Shown here piece after piece: positions 33,995-46,276 of a stretch of 64,000 nt of DNA (the first letter of the stretch is position 1; every line of letters starts with the position of its first letter). This DNA is from Ottelia alismoides (lineage: Eukaryota > Streptophyta > Magnoliopsida > Alismatales > Hydrocharitaceae): positions 1-64,000 of the forward strand of contig JAZKJV010011610.1 of NCBI GenBank assembly GCA_037367405.1. Reading direction: 5' to 3'. Both the position numbers and the translations under genes were made by a program. The notes beneath the pieces were generated by a model. The model was not told the DNA's origin and did no database searches. It saw only the letters and a program-made list of their open reading frames with translations.

Positions 33995-36010
33995 TATACA
34001 CGATTAAACTAATCATTTTATTTATTATTCATTATTTTATAATTTTATATTTTTATAACTTTGTAAATATTATTTATAATATATGTACATATTAAAACAT
34101 GAATAAAATACTAAAGAAAATATTAAAATAAAATATGTGCATAAAATACATAGTTGAAATACCTATATTTATACTATGTATTTAATACACGTAATTATTT
34201 AATGTATATCTTACATAAGAAAAATATAATAAAATATATTTAAGATCTAAAAATAATTTATAGTTATATAAAATGATAAATTAATAAAATCAAAAATATA
34301 AAATAAAAATAAAAGACATAAAAACATAAATGAATATGCCTATATTTAAGCCCTAAATGGTAACTTGTATTTCTATACCTCTAAAAAATAAATAAAAGTT
34401 ATAATAAAATAATTTAGAAAATGATAAATAAATTTTAATTTATAACCTAAAATTAATAAAATCATTTAGTATTTATTATTGATTTTATAAGTTTTTTGGG
34501 CTAGATTTTTCATGGTCGGTTCACGTGGACCAACTAGGACGAGTCAAGGGTTGACCAGCGGTCAACACCTCTAGCATCCAATAGCCCATGTCAGAACTAT
34601 CTTTTGACCCGATTTCTTGATTTTTTACAAGCCATTTCTTTCATTGAATGTCTTGGATTCCTTTTGTTTATTTGCACCTCGATTAATGACCATACATACC
34701 CAAGCGTTTCCTTGGGCTGTAGATCACCGAGGCTCTTGTTTCGCCTCGATTTTCCCATCGCCTTGGTCTCCTGTACTTAAGCCCTCTCGATTCCTCCTTC
34801 GTTTTTTTTGAACTTCCTCTTGACCAAGCTAGGCCTCCTCCGTGTGCTCGGGATAGAGGGGGGTGGTAGGGTCTTCTCCAGACACTTCGAGTGGGTTTCA
34901 ACTATGTCTAGGGACGTCTCTACCATCTCTGGCGACCACCTCTGTGGTGAGGGTCATCTCATCGACCTTGGTCACGAGGTAGCTTTTATTGTTTTTTATT
35001 TAGTTTTAGTTCCTGCATTTGATTCTTAGTATTAGATTAACACTTATCTGCTGCATCACCCGTATGACCTAAATTTGTAGTTCGCTAGAGATGAGCTCTA
35101 GCGCACCGTCCACTGTCTGCTCCGCCATTCTCTGAGCTCGCTACCCCCTCACCTCATTGACCCAGCACTTCTACACATCCCAGGCATTCCCAGTCCCCAT
35201 GATCCATCGTGGATTTGGAGATTACACTCTCCTCCACCGTCGCTCGTTGGAGGGAGTCCGCCCGCACCACCTGTCGCTCCCCATCACCAATAAGTGCCCC
35301 CGAGACCTTCATTTTGTTTGTTGGACCTTCATCTAGGTATTGGTGAGCCAAAGGACCATCCTACAGGGTCGTTTTTGCAACCAAGTGAAGCACTTGGAGC
35401 TCTGTCTCATCCTCGACATGGTGGAGTTCTGGTGTCCTCTGCCCCCTTTTGAAGCTGCCATCAGATAGAATGCCTCATCAGGAGCACTCTATGCCTCGTC
35501 GTGACACCATCCATTGATTGGGATGCAAGGCAGAGGGGATTGAAGTTCACCTAACCCAACATTCTTCCATGTTCTTCCTCCCGCGCTCCCCACCGTTCGA
35601 TCAGTGGGGAGCTCCAGGCACATCAACAACCATAGGATCAAGACCTCTATGGTCATTTGATTTCTAGTGCACGTTCTAATATTTTTCATCCAAATCAAAG
35701 CGTCATCGTGCCTCGAGGGAGCACCACATGTCAAGTGAACAGCCTCCAGCCGTTGGATTCGTGCTGGTGCTGGGTATTTTGCATCTTTAGCCCAACTAGT
35801 TTTTGTATTTAATATTAGTATATAATCTTTCCTTTTTCGTTTATACTTTCCATTTGGACCCTGCATTTTCTTGTATTCGCACTATAGTCCTACGCCAGCT
35901 CAGTCGACAGAACTTGGTATATTTGCAACCACACCCTTGCAGGTTTGGTTATTTGGTGTTTAGTCGGAAATTTTGGGTATTAAATTGTATATTTTTGGAA
36001 AAATTGCAGC

Positions 36011-36015
36011 AAGGT
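36011..36015. repeat. Left target-site copy for element B (AAGGT)
   Basis: The five bases before B's TGATGAATC start. The partner copy would be beyond the right edge, so this is a prediction. Confidence 0.4.
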
Positions 36016-37395
36016 TGATGAATCTCCATTTCATCACCTTTATTCTATCATTTTGGCCTTAAAAACCCTGGCTAATGCATGTAAATAGCATCATATTGGG
36101 AAAATTAGCATTCATTATTTACTGTATTGTTTGCATATAAAATAAGTTTTTAACACCAAAATTATAGAATAAGGAAAATAAAAGAAATAAAATATTGCAA
36201 ATATTTTATGACCTTGACCCTGAGACCAAGTCCAGAATAGAATTGGTCGACAAGGAATAAAGTAGAGGGAGATAAAGGCCAAAATACAATAAATACCTCA
36301 TTTATCCATTCTTTAATTATGCATTTTTTAACACCTATTTTATTCTTGATGATTTATTCATCAAATAAAGAAACTTTGAACATGAAAGTTGTATACAATA
36401 ATGTAAATAAAAATACAAAATTGAGTTTGTACAAAAATAACATACAATGTACATTTTATACACAAAATAAAAAGCTAGAAACCAAACTTCACAGACCCAT
36501 ATCTTTTCAATAAAAACTCAAAACAGAGCAAAATCACACTAATTGTATATAACTTTTCACGAGCTAAATAATGGTGACAGTTCTATATTTTTTGGAGTTA
36601 CTATGTAGAAGTTAGGTTTCAGGCCCCTATTGTACATTATATCGATTAAAATATTCGTTTTATTCATTATTTTTACAAATTCATATTTTTAAATATAATT
36701 TATAACATATGTATACATTAAAATTAGAATAAAACCAAAAGAAAAATGTAAAATAAAATAAATTTATGTGAAAGCATAAATGAAATGCATGTGTTTCTAC
36801 TTATAAATAAATAAAAGGAAAATATATTCTTTTATTCTTTAATTATTTTATATTTTTTAAATATTCTAGTTATTATTCATATTATATTAAAAATATAGAA
36901 CTAAAACAAAACTCAATAAAACATATTAAATTAAAATAATATACATAAAATACATGTCAAATACCTATAAATATACCTACGAAATGTACATATCTATTTA
37001 TTTAAGTATACAAATAACATCATAAAAATCAAATAAAAATATATTTATACTCACAAAAATAAGTTATAAATATATAAAGTAGTAGAATAAAATAATAAAT
37101 TAAAATATATAAAATAAAAATGTACAAAATACATGTAAATATACCTATAAATAAGACTTTAAAAATAAACTTGCAATAAAATAAAATAAAAAATAAATAA
37201 AATTCACAATAAAATACTAGATAAAATAATAAAAATTTTTTATTTTATATTAAAAATTAATAAAATCATTTACTATTTTTAAATAATTATTTTCGAATAA
37301 AAATTGTAGCGAGTGCCTACGTGGACCAATGGGGGCGTGCGGACCGTTGACCTCTGGTCAACTGTCCCATCCAAAACTTGAAGCGCCAGACCCGT
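36016..37395 (+). repeat. 5' LTR of element B, first part
   Basis: Begins TGATGAATCTCCATTTCATC, identical to the 3' LTR start at 60,909 over the first 25 bases. Stays alignable to 60,909-62,249 until the A insertion at 37,396. AT-rich, no coding content. Confidence 0.85.
37391..37395. repeat. Left target-site duplication of element A (CCCGT)
   Basis: Pairs with CCCAT at 52,418-52,422 (4 of 5 bases, the difference being CG to CA). The unoccupied version of the site is CTCGT at 62,245-62,249 in B's 3' LTR. Confidence 0.8.
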
Positions 37396-40300
37396 TGATG
37401 AACGCGAAACTCACCTCTTTAATAATCGTGAATTGTAGTATAGGAGGCGGATTTCGGTCGTCAAAATACCACAAGCTTTGAATGTTGTGGAATATTTTTA
37501 CTTGGTAAGTTTACCAAGGTCGAACACAGGGAACGGTGATTTTTAGTTGCTTGGTTTTTAATCAAATTAAATAATCAAATAATGCTCGATTAATTTCTGT
37601 GTCGAAAAAAATATACAATGCAATGATGGAGGAATGATGCAAAGAAAATATACAGAGACGGCTATTCAGCACAGGATCTGTGATTAATAAATCAGCTTCA
37701 ATATATGTTAATTGATAACCTCGAAATTTATCACATATCAGAATCTATAATTCAAGAGAAATGATCAGAGTGTCTAATGAAAATTTCTTCTAAATTCTCT
37801 ATAGATTAATCCTTAATTGATAGACATTATCTTCGAAAAATACAAGGAAATAAATTTTCAATCTTCTTCTCCGAAGCCCCTGCATAAAATAAGTCCTCAA
37901 ATAATATCTCAACTCCAATAATTACCTGTAAAATAAATCGTCAAGTTTTCCTAGGGAGATATGGCACAGATATGTCAAAATAAGCCTACAAATGACAACA
38001 GATATACTCAATAATAATTATCAATAAACAGCCTCAAATTGGTCCGCAAATGATGCTAAGTTGTAGAGCACGAAATTAGCTTCGAAACGACATATTATAT
38101 GCTAAAATCGGAGTCCATATGACAAAGATATGATAAAATGAAGTTTCAGGGACTGAAATGTAAATAAAATAAATGTTTCTTTGCAAAGAGGTCCCTGGGA
38201 GGACTTATCTGTAATTATCAAAAACTTGGGGGACTTTTCTGAATTTTTTCCCTGGCGAGGGTGTTTCTGCAAATTCGGAAAACTCCAGGGGCCGTTCTGC
38301 AATTTTCCCACTGCACACGTGCGGAGCACGTGCACCTGGAGGTTTGGTGGGCGAGGCTGAGGCTCGGGAGCCCGAGCCTAAGGTTCGGGTGGCGGGGCCT
38401 TAGCTTCGGCGTGTACTTGGCTCAGGCTCGGAGGAGGCGAAGGCTCGGGCAAGGCTCGGAGATCCCGAGCCTGAGGTGTGGAGGGGCGACTTGGGAGCCC
38501 TCCACGTGTCTGATTCTGGGCCGTTGGATCAAGGGCACAACGGCAGCTGTACGTAGGCGGAGAGCGGCTCGGCCGAAGCGCCTGAGAGGCGAAGGCGACC
38601 GAGGCGCGGAGGAGGTCGACTCGAAGGCGAAGGCGAGGCGGCGCAGCCGAGGTTGAGCGGCGGCGAGGCGGCGCAGCCGAGGCTGAGGTCGACCTGCAAT
38701 TCAGCTGTGGCGGAGCGGAGGCGCCGCGTGAGGGCGGCGGCTATCGCGAGGCGGAGGGGGCGACCTGAGGCGGTGCGGCGGAGGTGCTGGGTCGGTCGTC
38801 TCCTGCACGTGTTAGAGGAAGTCGAAGGCGGGTGGCGGGGGGGGGGGGGGGGTTGGGTGCGGCGAGGGGTGGTACTCCGACCTTTGCAAGGTCAGAGAGA
38901 TGGGTCGAAAGGTTGGACAAGGGTGCGATTAGGAGGTTGGCAAAAGGACGAGGCGGTATACCTGCAACGAAGAAGATGATGAACTTCGCCTGAGGAATAG
39001 AGCCGCGAGGTGCCTCTCTCGATGCTGCTTCAACGCCGGCGTAGGAGAATCTCAACTGCCTGAGCAGCAGCAAGGTGTTAGCTGGACACCTTGGATCATG
39101 CCACCAGAGGGTACGCCACTGTCACCGGCAAGCTCAGAGAAGGGCGGATGGTCGTGGAAGGCCGGTGGCGGGGAGCTTTATAGGAGGAGGATGATGGTGG
39201 TTACGTGCGAGGGAAGTGAATGGGGGTGGCGCGCATGGCGGAGGAGTTTAATGGTGGGAGAGGGGAACGACCGCGGGGAAGGGGAGGGGGGTTACGTCTC
39301 CATGGGGAAGACGAAGGAGGGTCACGTGCCTGGCACGTGACCTGGGTGCGGCTGGAGAGAGTGGAAACACCGGGGTGCCACATGGCACGCCCTGGAGCTG
39401 CCACGTGGCACCAAAAAAATTTCAGATTTTAAAGTGGGCAAAAGAGATAGAAGATGACCTCGGATCGAAAATTTCCTTCACGAAAGTTGTTCTCTCGTCG
39501 AGATCTACAACTTTCATGAAGGGTCCGGGAGCAAAAGAGATAACCTGTGCGAAGTGATATTTTTGGTGGCTTTCCATGTGTATAGAAAACCGTATTTTTG
39601 AGATTTTGTATTTTTTGGTGAGTTTAGAGAGGATAAAAATCTAGAAAAATTACGATAAAATACAAGAAAGTTATTTACATACTAATCTAATTTTTTTCTA
39701 TTTTTAATAAATAATAAAATAGGAAAATAAAATAAAAGTAAGAAACGCACAACTTTTGTACAGACCGACAACGGACACTCGGACTTGGTCAGTTTCTTTG
39801 ATTTCAGTTTTGATCTGGATTTGGATTTTCATGTCTCTTAATAAAACTTTCATCAAAGAACACAAACGGAAAAGAAATAAAATTAAAAGAGTTAATTATG
39901 CACATAAAAACTCAGGTCGAAATTGGCAAAAAGTTAAAATGCGCAAAAGAGGCCCAAAACCCAACTTTCACAAATGAGCTCCGAATTTTATGAAATTGGT
40001 CTTGTTTTGAAGGTATTTGGAAATGGAGTACTTTAAAAGTGAGTAGATCAAAATCGGACACTGTATGTAGGAGATATGCTCATTTTAGTCTGTCAGATGT
40101 GAAATTTGACTTTGGGATTATTTGACACTTATTGGGGTTAATAGTTTTTTTTGTATTTTTTTAATTAATAAGGTTAGTAATATCTACACAATGGAGGTGG
40201 TTTGGGGTCAATTGGAGTTAGGATGAATTAACTAAAAATGTGAGAAGTTAGTGGCTTTTTGGGCTAATTTACACTGGGAATTTTAAATGCAATTATGCAT

Positions 40301-40429
40301 AATGAAATGCAGATATTATTTACACATACATGATGGCTAATAATGCTCTATTAATGAATAATTACAGGTGGATGATGGGGGACAGAGCCTAAATGACCAA
40401 TTTTAGCATGATGAATACGAGATTCATCA
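37396..40429 (-). repeat. 3' LTR of element A (3034 bp)
   Basis: Bounded by TGATGAACGCG and GAGATTCATCA, which are inverted to each other (TGATGAA/TTCATCA). Collinear with 49,378-52,417. The middle (about 38,310-39,400) is GC-rich with G-box-like CACGTG words (39,321, 39,402) and a 16-G run at 38,837-38,852 (9 G in the other LTR). Open frames in this part are repeated in both LTRs and are not called as genes. Confidence 0.95.
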
Positions 40430-40442
40430 TACCCCTATACTT
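40430..40442 (-). promoter_or_regulatory. Polypurine tract of element A
   Basis: Minus-strand AAGTATAGGGGTA lies directly against the 3' LTR start, the expected plus-strand primer site for Athila-type elements. Confidence 0.85.
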
Positions 40443-42091
40443 AGACCATGCTCGTCCCCGAGCATGAATGAATGACTTAGTTGAATACATCCCTGACTGT
40501 GTATGTGAATTTTCAAGGCTTAATTCAGATAAGACCCTTAATTTGAGTGATCCTAAAATTCTGAGCTCACCCATGCTTTAATCAAAAGGAATCCAACTTC
40601 TCTAATTTTCAGACTCTCTGTTTGTACATATAATATAAGGATATGATTTTAAGTGTACTGCATGATTCATGAGAGTCAAGTCGAGACATCTCCCAAAGTT
40701 CCAATCCAAGAGACTCTCCTCTAGACCTGATCCTCAACACTAGAGAACAAGTCTATTCTTGTTTCAGTCAACCGTCTCCTTAGTTTGTCAGACCTGAAAG
40801 TGTATATGGACGGCCAGTTGATGGAGGGCATAGGATTGTGTCTAATTTTCTCTCCCTTACATTGGAACAAGGTGCCTCTCGAGTGCCTTATTACTCAACA
40901 CAAGTATATTTTTATTTTGTTGATCAATGTGTCCGTCAAGAGAATTTGGAGTCGTCTGCACTTGTTTTTCTGGGAGTACACCGGGGTGTGTCTCTTTTGA
41001 GTATCTAAGATACCTTCGACACCCAGACTTGTATCGCTTACGATGCAGGGCCCTTTTATGGTGTCAGCCCGACTCCTTGGTCCTAATTAGCGCTTGGTCC
41101 AAGTGGACACTTTGAAAATGTTTGGGAGCGCTCGCCATTGGTGGAAGCTCATTTGGAATTTGATTTTGGATGATAGAGCTTTTCTTTGACATTTCTTTTT
41201 CTTTTCTTTTATTGGCTAGCTCCACTGCTTTTACCAAAAGTTGGCGCACACTGATCAACAATTTTCATTTAGTTTCATCACACCCTGGCACTTAGGTCAA
41301 TATCAAAAAGATAGCATATGAATCTTGTTCACATACTGTCTAGGGTTTTGCTGACACTCAGGTTTTCTGAAGCCTTCATTAACTTTATCCCATCCTCGAA
41401 TATCATCAGATCGGGTCTAAACTCAAATCTCTAGTCCTAGTTCCTTAAGTGATATCTCAACTCATCTCATCAATCATGCAGTTGTGGGAGTGATTGTGCT
41501 GATCATATTCTTTTTGAATGGTAGAGATGAAGAGTGCAATATAGCGCTCAAATCTTTCAAACTAGGGAAGTGTGGATTATTAAGTTCTAAAAACCCTAAT
41601 GACTAAGGCAGGCTAACTCAGAATCTCAAGATTTCAGAAATCAAGTGTCCTCAAAAATCCTCAAGCCTTGAGTGATAGTGAATGTGTCAGGAATAAATCA
41701 ACCAAGAATGCATGAAATGCTTGATGAAATGCAAGACCATGAGTGATGCTGTTTTTTTAAACATGTATTATACACACTACTTGTACCCATCCCCGATGTT
41801 AGATAAAACGATTAAAGTACGGGCTATGGATAACTTTAGATAAAATATATACAAATACACCCCCCTATACTTAGCTTGTGCTATGTCCCCATGGCACAAA
41901 GTGAAATGTTGACATAGCTTGTACTAAATATAGAGAGACTAAAAACAAAAGAAGAGAAGTGATGTATAAACAATGGTAGCGGTCCCCCTATACTTAGGCT
42001 TAGGTCAGCCTAAGTATAATCGGATAATTACAGATGGGGAACCGGGAAGAATTTCGGATGTACAAGAGAGTGTAGGTTCCGGAGAGGTGTG
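40443..42091 (-). other. 3' non-coding region of element A
   Basis: Between integrase and PPT. I see no envelope-like frame, signal peptide or transmembrane segment. Two further PPT-like words, on the minus strand CTAAGTATAGGGGG (about 41,865-41,878) and CTAAGTATAGGGGG (about 41,984-41,997), occur close to the pol end. The latter is part of an inverted repeat with CCTAAGTATA at 42,008-42,017. Confidence 0.7.
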
Positions 42092-43660
42092 CTATCTGGG
42101 CAGATCAAATTTTTCATCAAAATGTATGCCCTGAGTGAAGGAGATTTGTTCAACTTGTACTAATTGCTCATTGGATTCGACAAAATGTTTAAGCAGCTGA
42201 CCGTTGACTATAGATGTTTGCGCGCTATCTGCGGTCTCTGAGATCTCAACACTCCCATTATTGTGTACCTCTCTTACAATGAAGGGTCCCGTCCATTTTG
42301 ATTTCAATTTTCCTTGGAAAATTTTCAACTTTGCATTAAATAGCCAAACTTTCTGCCCTGGGACAAAGATCTTTGTTCGAATGTTCTTGTCATGCCATCT
42401 TTTTACTTTTTCTTTGTAGATGGTGCTGTTTTCGTAAGCATGATTTTGGATTTCAGACAGTTCATTCAAATTCATGTCTCGGTTCTTCTTTCCTTGGTGA
42501 CAGTTCCAATTAATCTTTTTGATTGCCCATTCTGATTTATGTACGAGTTCTGCGGGCAAATGGCATGGTTTTCCATATCCCATTCTAAACGGGGAGGTTC
42601 CCAATGGGGTCTTATAAGCCGTTCGGTAAGCCCATAGAACTTGGTCCAGGAGTTGGGACCAGTTCTTCCTGTCAGGGCAAACGAGCTTCTGTAAAATTCC
42701 TTTAACCTCCCTGTTTGACACCTCGGCCATGCCATTGGATTGTGGGTGGTAAGGAGTAGCGACACGGTGCTCGATGCCATATTCCTTAGTCAACTTCTTC
42801 ACCTCCCGGTTGACAAAGTGGCTTCCCCCATCATATATTAAAACTTTTGGAATTCCAAACCTCGAAATAATATGATCTTTCAAAAACTTGCAAACAGTTT
42901 TGCTATCTGCAGCTCGAGTAGGGATAGCCTCCACCCATCTAGATAAATAATCTACCGCGAGAAGAATATATTCAAATCCTTGACTATTGGGGAATGGGCC
43001 CATAAAGTCAATGCCCCATGCATCGAATACGTCACAGATGATCAATGGTTGCATAGGCATGGCATCTTTGGAACCAATGGTTCCTCCCATTCTCTGACAG
43101 ACGGGGCACGACCTCACGAAATTGTAAGCATCCTTAAACAAGGTCGGCCAGTAAAATCCGCATTGTAATATCTTCTCAGCGGTCCTCTTCCCAGAGTGAT
43201 GTCCTCCCGCCTCCAAGGTGTGGCATAAATTGAGGATACTTTGATATTCCTCCTGAGGAATACATCTTCTCCATATGCAATCTGGTCCTTCAAAGAAAAG
43301 GAAAGGATCTTCCCAACGATAGTGTCTCACTTCAGATATGAGTCGATCGATTTTGTTTCTGGGCCAACCTTGAGGAACTTCATTGGTGACGAGATAATTC
43401 ACCGTGTTGGCATACCAAGGGAGTGAGTCAATAGCAGAAATTGACTCGTCTGGGAAGGATTCACGGATGGATTCAGATTCCGGAATTTTGTTATGTTCAA
43501 TCCGTGATAAATGATCAGCCACGACATTCTTAACACCAGGTTTGTCCTTAATCTCCAAATCAAATTCTTGAAGCAATAGAATCCATCTCAGAAGTCGTGC
43601 TTTTACGTCCTTTTTGGCCATTAAATAGTGAATGGCAGAATGGTCTGTGTAAACTGTCAC
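42092..43660 (-). pseudogene. RNase H C-terminus and integrase of element A
   Basis: 522 residues, same frame as the rest of gag-pol. It begins in RNase H ([20 protein letters not shown] linker). The integrase zinc finger follows with H...H...C...C ([15 protein letters not shown] ... SCPVCQ). The catalytic core has D in [11 protein letters not shown] in YDGGSHF and E in [12 protein letters not shown]-terminal domain with [20 protein letters not shown] and VEI closes it. It ends at a natural stop. It joins its upstream neighbour across a TGA at 43,682-43,684, so it would not be translated from the normal start. Confidence 0.9.
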
Positions 43661-43681
43661 CTTAGATCCTAGAAGTATTGA

Positions 43682-44335
43682 TCAAAATTTTTCCAAGGCA
43701 AAAACCACAGCAAGCATTTCTTTTTCGGTCACAGTGTAATTTTTTTGAGCAGGGTCTAAAACTTTGCTTGCATAGTGAATAGCATACGGGATTCCATCTT
43801 TTCGTTGTCCTAATACAGCCCCTACAGCGAAATCAGATGCATCTGTCATGATCTCGAAGGGAAGAGACCAGTCGGGAGCTTGTAGGACGGGTGTCTCAAT
43901 GATTCTTTTCTTGAGTAATTCGAAGGCTTCTAGACACTTATGATCTACCAGGAATTCGGTGTCTTTCCCAAGAAGGTCTGTTAACGGTCGGGCAATTTTT
44001 GAAAAGTCTTTGATAAATCTCCTGTAAAATCCGACATGCCCTAGAAAAGACCGTACTTGTTTCACATTTGTGGGTGGCTCAAGTTTTTTGATCACATCAA
44101 CTTTGGCAGGGTCAACCTCCATTCCCTTCTTGGAGATGACATGCCCTAGTACAATGCCCTCTTTTACCATGAAATGGCTTTTCTCCCAAGAGAGCACCAG
44201 ATTCACTTCCCTGCACTTTTGGAGGACTCGATCCAGGTGCGCTAGACAATCATCGAATGAATCACCATGGATCGAGAAGTCATCCATGAAGACTTCCAGG
44301 AAATCCCCAACCATGTCGGCAAAAATTGCAATCAT
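43682..44335 (-). pseudogene. Reverse transcriptase C-terminal half and RNase H start of element A
   Basis: The RT catalytic block is intact as VFMDDFSIHGDSFDD, followed by GHVISKKGMEVD, the thumb (RSFLGHVGFYRRFIKDFS) and RNase H TDASDFAVGAVLGQ. It is bounded by in-frame TGA codons at 44,339-44,341 (after the conserved NAP-TFQ block) and at 43,682-43,684 (after ALEKF). Both positions hold Arg in relatives, and CGA to TGA is a single transition. Confidence 0.9.
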
Positions 44336-44338
44336 GCA

Positions 44339-46201
44339 TCATTGAAAGGTGCCGGGGGCATTGCAAAGACCAAAAGGCATTCGCTTGAATGCGTATGTGC
44401 CGAAGGGACATGTGAAAGTAGTCTTTTCCTGATCCTCGGGGGCGATGGCTACCTGATTGTAGCCCGAGTACCCGTCTAAGAAACAGAAGTATTCTCTTCC
44501 TGCCAATCTCTCCAGGATTTGATCAATAAAAGGCAGCGGAAAGTGATCCTTCTTCGTTGCAGCATTCAGGCGCCTGTAATCCACACAGACACGCCACGAC
44601 GTATGTACCCGTGTCGTAATCTCTTCTCCCTCCTCATTGGTGATAATCTGGAGTCCTGACTTTTTCGAAACTACATGCAAAGGTGACACCCATTTGGAGT
44701 CGGAGATGGGATATATGAACCCAGCTTTACACCATTTTTTGATCTCATTCTTAACCACTTCCCGTAAGTTTGGATTCAATCTACGTTGGCATTCACGGGA
44801 GGGTTTAGCATTATCTTCCAAGTAAATATGGTGTGAGCACAGGGCTGGGTTAGTCCCTGGAAGATCAGACAATCTCCAGCCTGTAGCCTTGCGGTTTTTC
44901 TCCAAAACATTAAGCAGGCGGATCTCCTGCTCTTCGGTCAGTTGTGAGCTGATAATGACCGGAAATTGTCCTTTTTGTCCTGCAAGGAAGGCATACTTAA
45001 GTGTAGGGGGCAATGGTTTGAGTTCAGGTAAGTCAATGATGTTTCTTGAATATGGTTCTGTCTGTGATGTTTGTTTTTGTGATGTGGACGCTTGTAGTGT
45101 ATCAATGTTGACCACCATCATGGTTGTATCAGGGATCGGATCGCTAATAATGGAATGAGGTGTGGCAATCGCCGCGTCCGATCTGTGTACCTTACTCAAG
45201 GCTTGTCCATAAGGAGAATGGACTGACAGGTCGAGAGTGGCTTCTGAGTCTCCAAGAGTATAGGTAGATGCATGGATAAGCTGGCAGACTAAGTCATCAA
45301 CAATTTCCTCACTAGATGAGGTTGATTCTATCATAGCGGCTGGGTTTTGTATCCAAGACCCAGCTTTTGGTTCTGTAATTTCAGTCTCAGTTTCTGATTT
45401 TTCAGACTCGGTGCTCGACTCAGTGTCAGGTCTTTGGAACCTAGTTTGCTGCATTTTAAGTTCAACTTTTCCGAACTGGATTCTCCCGGATGTATAATCA
45501 AATATAGCTCCTGCGGTCCTAAGGAAGGGTCGCCCTAGTATCATCTGGGAATCTTTCCAATTTCTAGGGACATCCATGTCAAGAATTGTAAAATCCACTG
45601 GGTAGTTTTGTCCCTCTATGTTGATGACAATGTTTCGAATCTCGCCCCTAGGTCGCTTAGTTGATGTGTCTGCGAATTGAAGTACGGCTGCAGATTGTTT
45701 AAGAGGACCTAAATTTAGATGCTCATATAGGGTTGTGGGCATGAGATTGATGGATGATCCATTGTCTAACAATGTTCTTGCAAACTTGATTTCCTTGATG
45801 TAGCTAGTGACAAAGTGGGCACCCATGTCTCTCTTCTTTCTTGGCAGCTCATTTTTTATGAGACGAGATGTGGCTACTGAGAGTATATGTTTCTTTGTTC
45901 GGCAAGGAGCTTGTCTGCTGGCCCTTGTTGGTGTGCATCTCACCTTCAGGTATTTTCGCAAAGCCGAGTCTCTTTCTATCATCTCGTCTAGGGACAGAGT
46001 GACCTTAATATTTTCCTTACAGATGCGGGCCATCTCTTCATCATTTTTTTGGTTTTTTATGTTTTTCTTCTTTCCTGCCGTAAGAGCACGGGGGAAAGGA
46101 ATGGACTTGGTATGATCAAGAACATCACTTTTATTGAATGAAAAATTTCTTACAGGACTTGGACTCGGACTAAAAACAGGGAAATTTGTGGTTGGTGGCA
46201 T
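44339..46201 (-). pseudogene. Protease and reverse transcriptase N-terminal half of element A
   Basis: 620 residues. An aspartic protease site reads LLDNGSSINLMP (canonical elements more often have D-x-G-A-S). RT motifs follow: PISDSKWVSPLHVV, CVDYRRLNAATKKDHFPLPF, then FCFLDGYSGYNQV and TTFTCPFGTYAFKRMPFGL. In frame with gag upstream (25 codons of linker after a TGA at 46,277-46,279) and with the next RT segment. Confidence 0.9.
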
Positions 46202-46276
46202 TTGTTTGTCTGACTCAGACTCAGACTCTCCATTATATCCGGGTGGTGTGGGTGGGACTTGTTCTTTCTCCTCCTG

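Larger units (their letters stand above)
29536..36015 (+). repeat. LTR of element D, split by solo LTR C and cut by element B
   Basis: Starts TGATGAATCTCCATTTCATC at 29,536 and follows element B's LTR block by block: 29,536-30,160, then 34,000-36,015 after removing the inserted C LTR. Matching landmarks: GAAAGTTAGGTTTTGG before the C insertion against 36,600; the CACGTGGACCAAC / TTGACC / GGTCAAC region at 34,520-34,570 against 37,318-37,370; then the GC-rich middle. The LTR stops at 36,015 where B begins. The upstream neighbour is not a PPT but the PBS side of E, so D is inserted into E's 5' LTR and this is D's first LTR in plus orientation. Confidence 0.75.

Noticed and set aside
38261..39432. 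Plus-strand open frames in the GC-rich part of A's LTR, repeated at 50,234-51,419
   Set aside because: They lie in both LTRs, on the strand opposite to the element's genes, vary in length between the LTRs and have low-complexity Arg/Gly content.
40443..42091. Possible env-like gene after integrase in A
   Set aside because: No long minus-strand frame, signal peptide or transmembrane segment; region is non-coding with PPT-like motifs.
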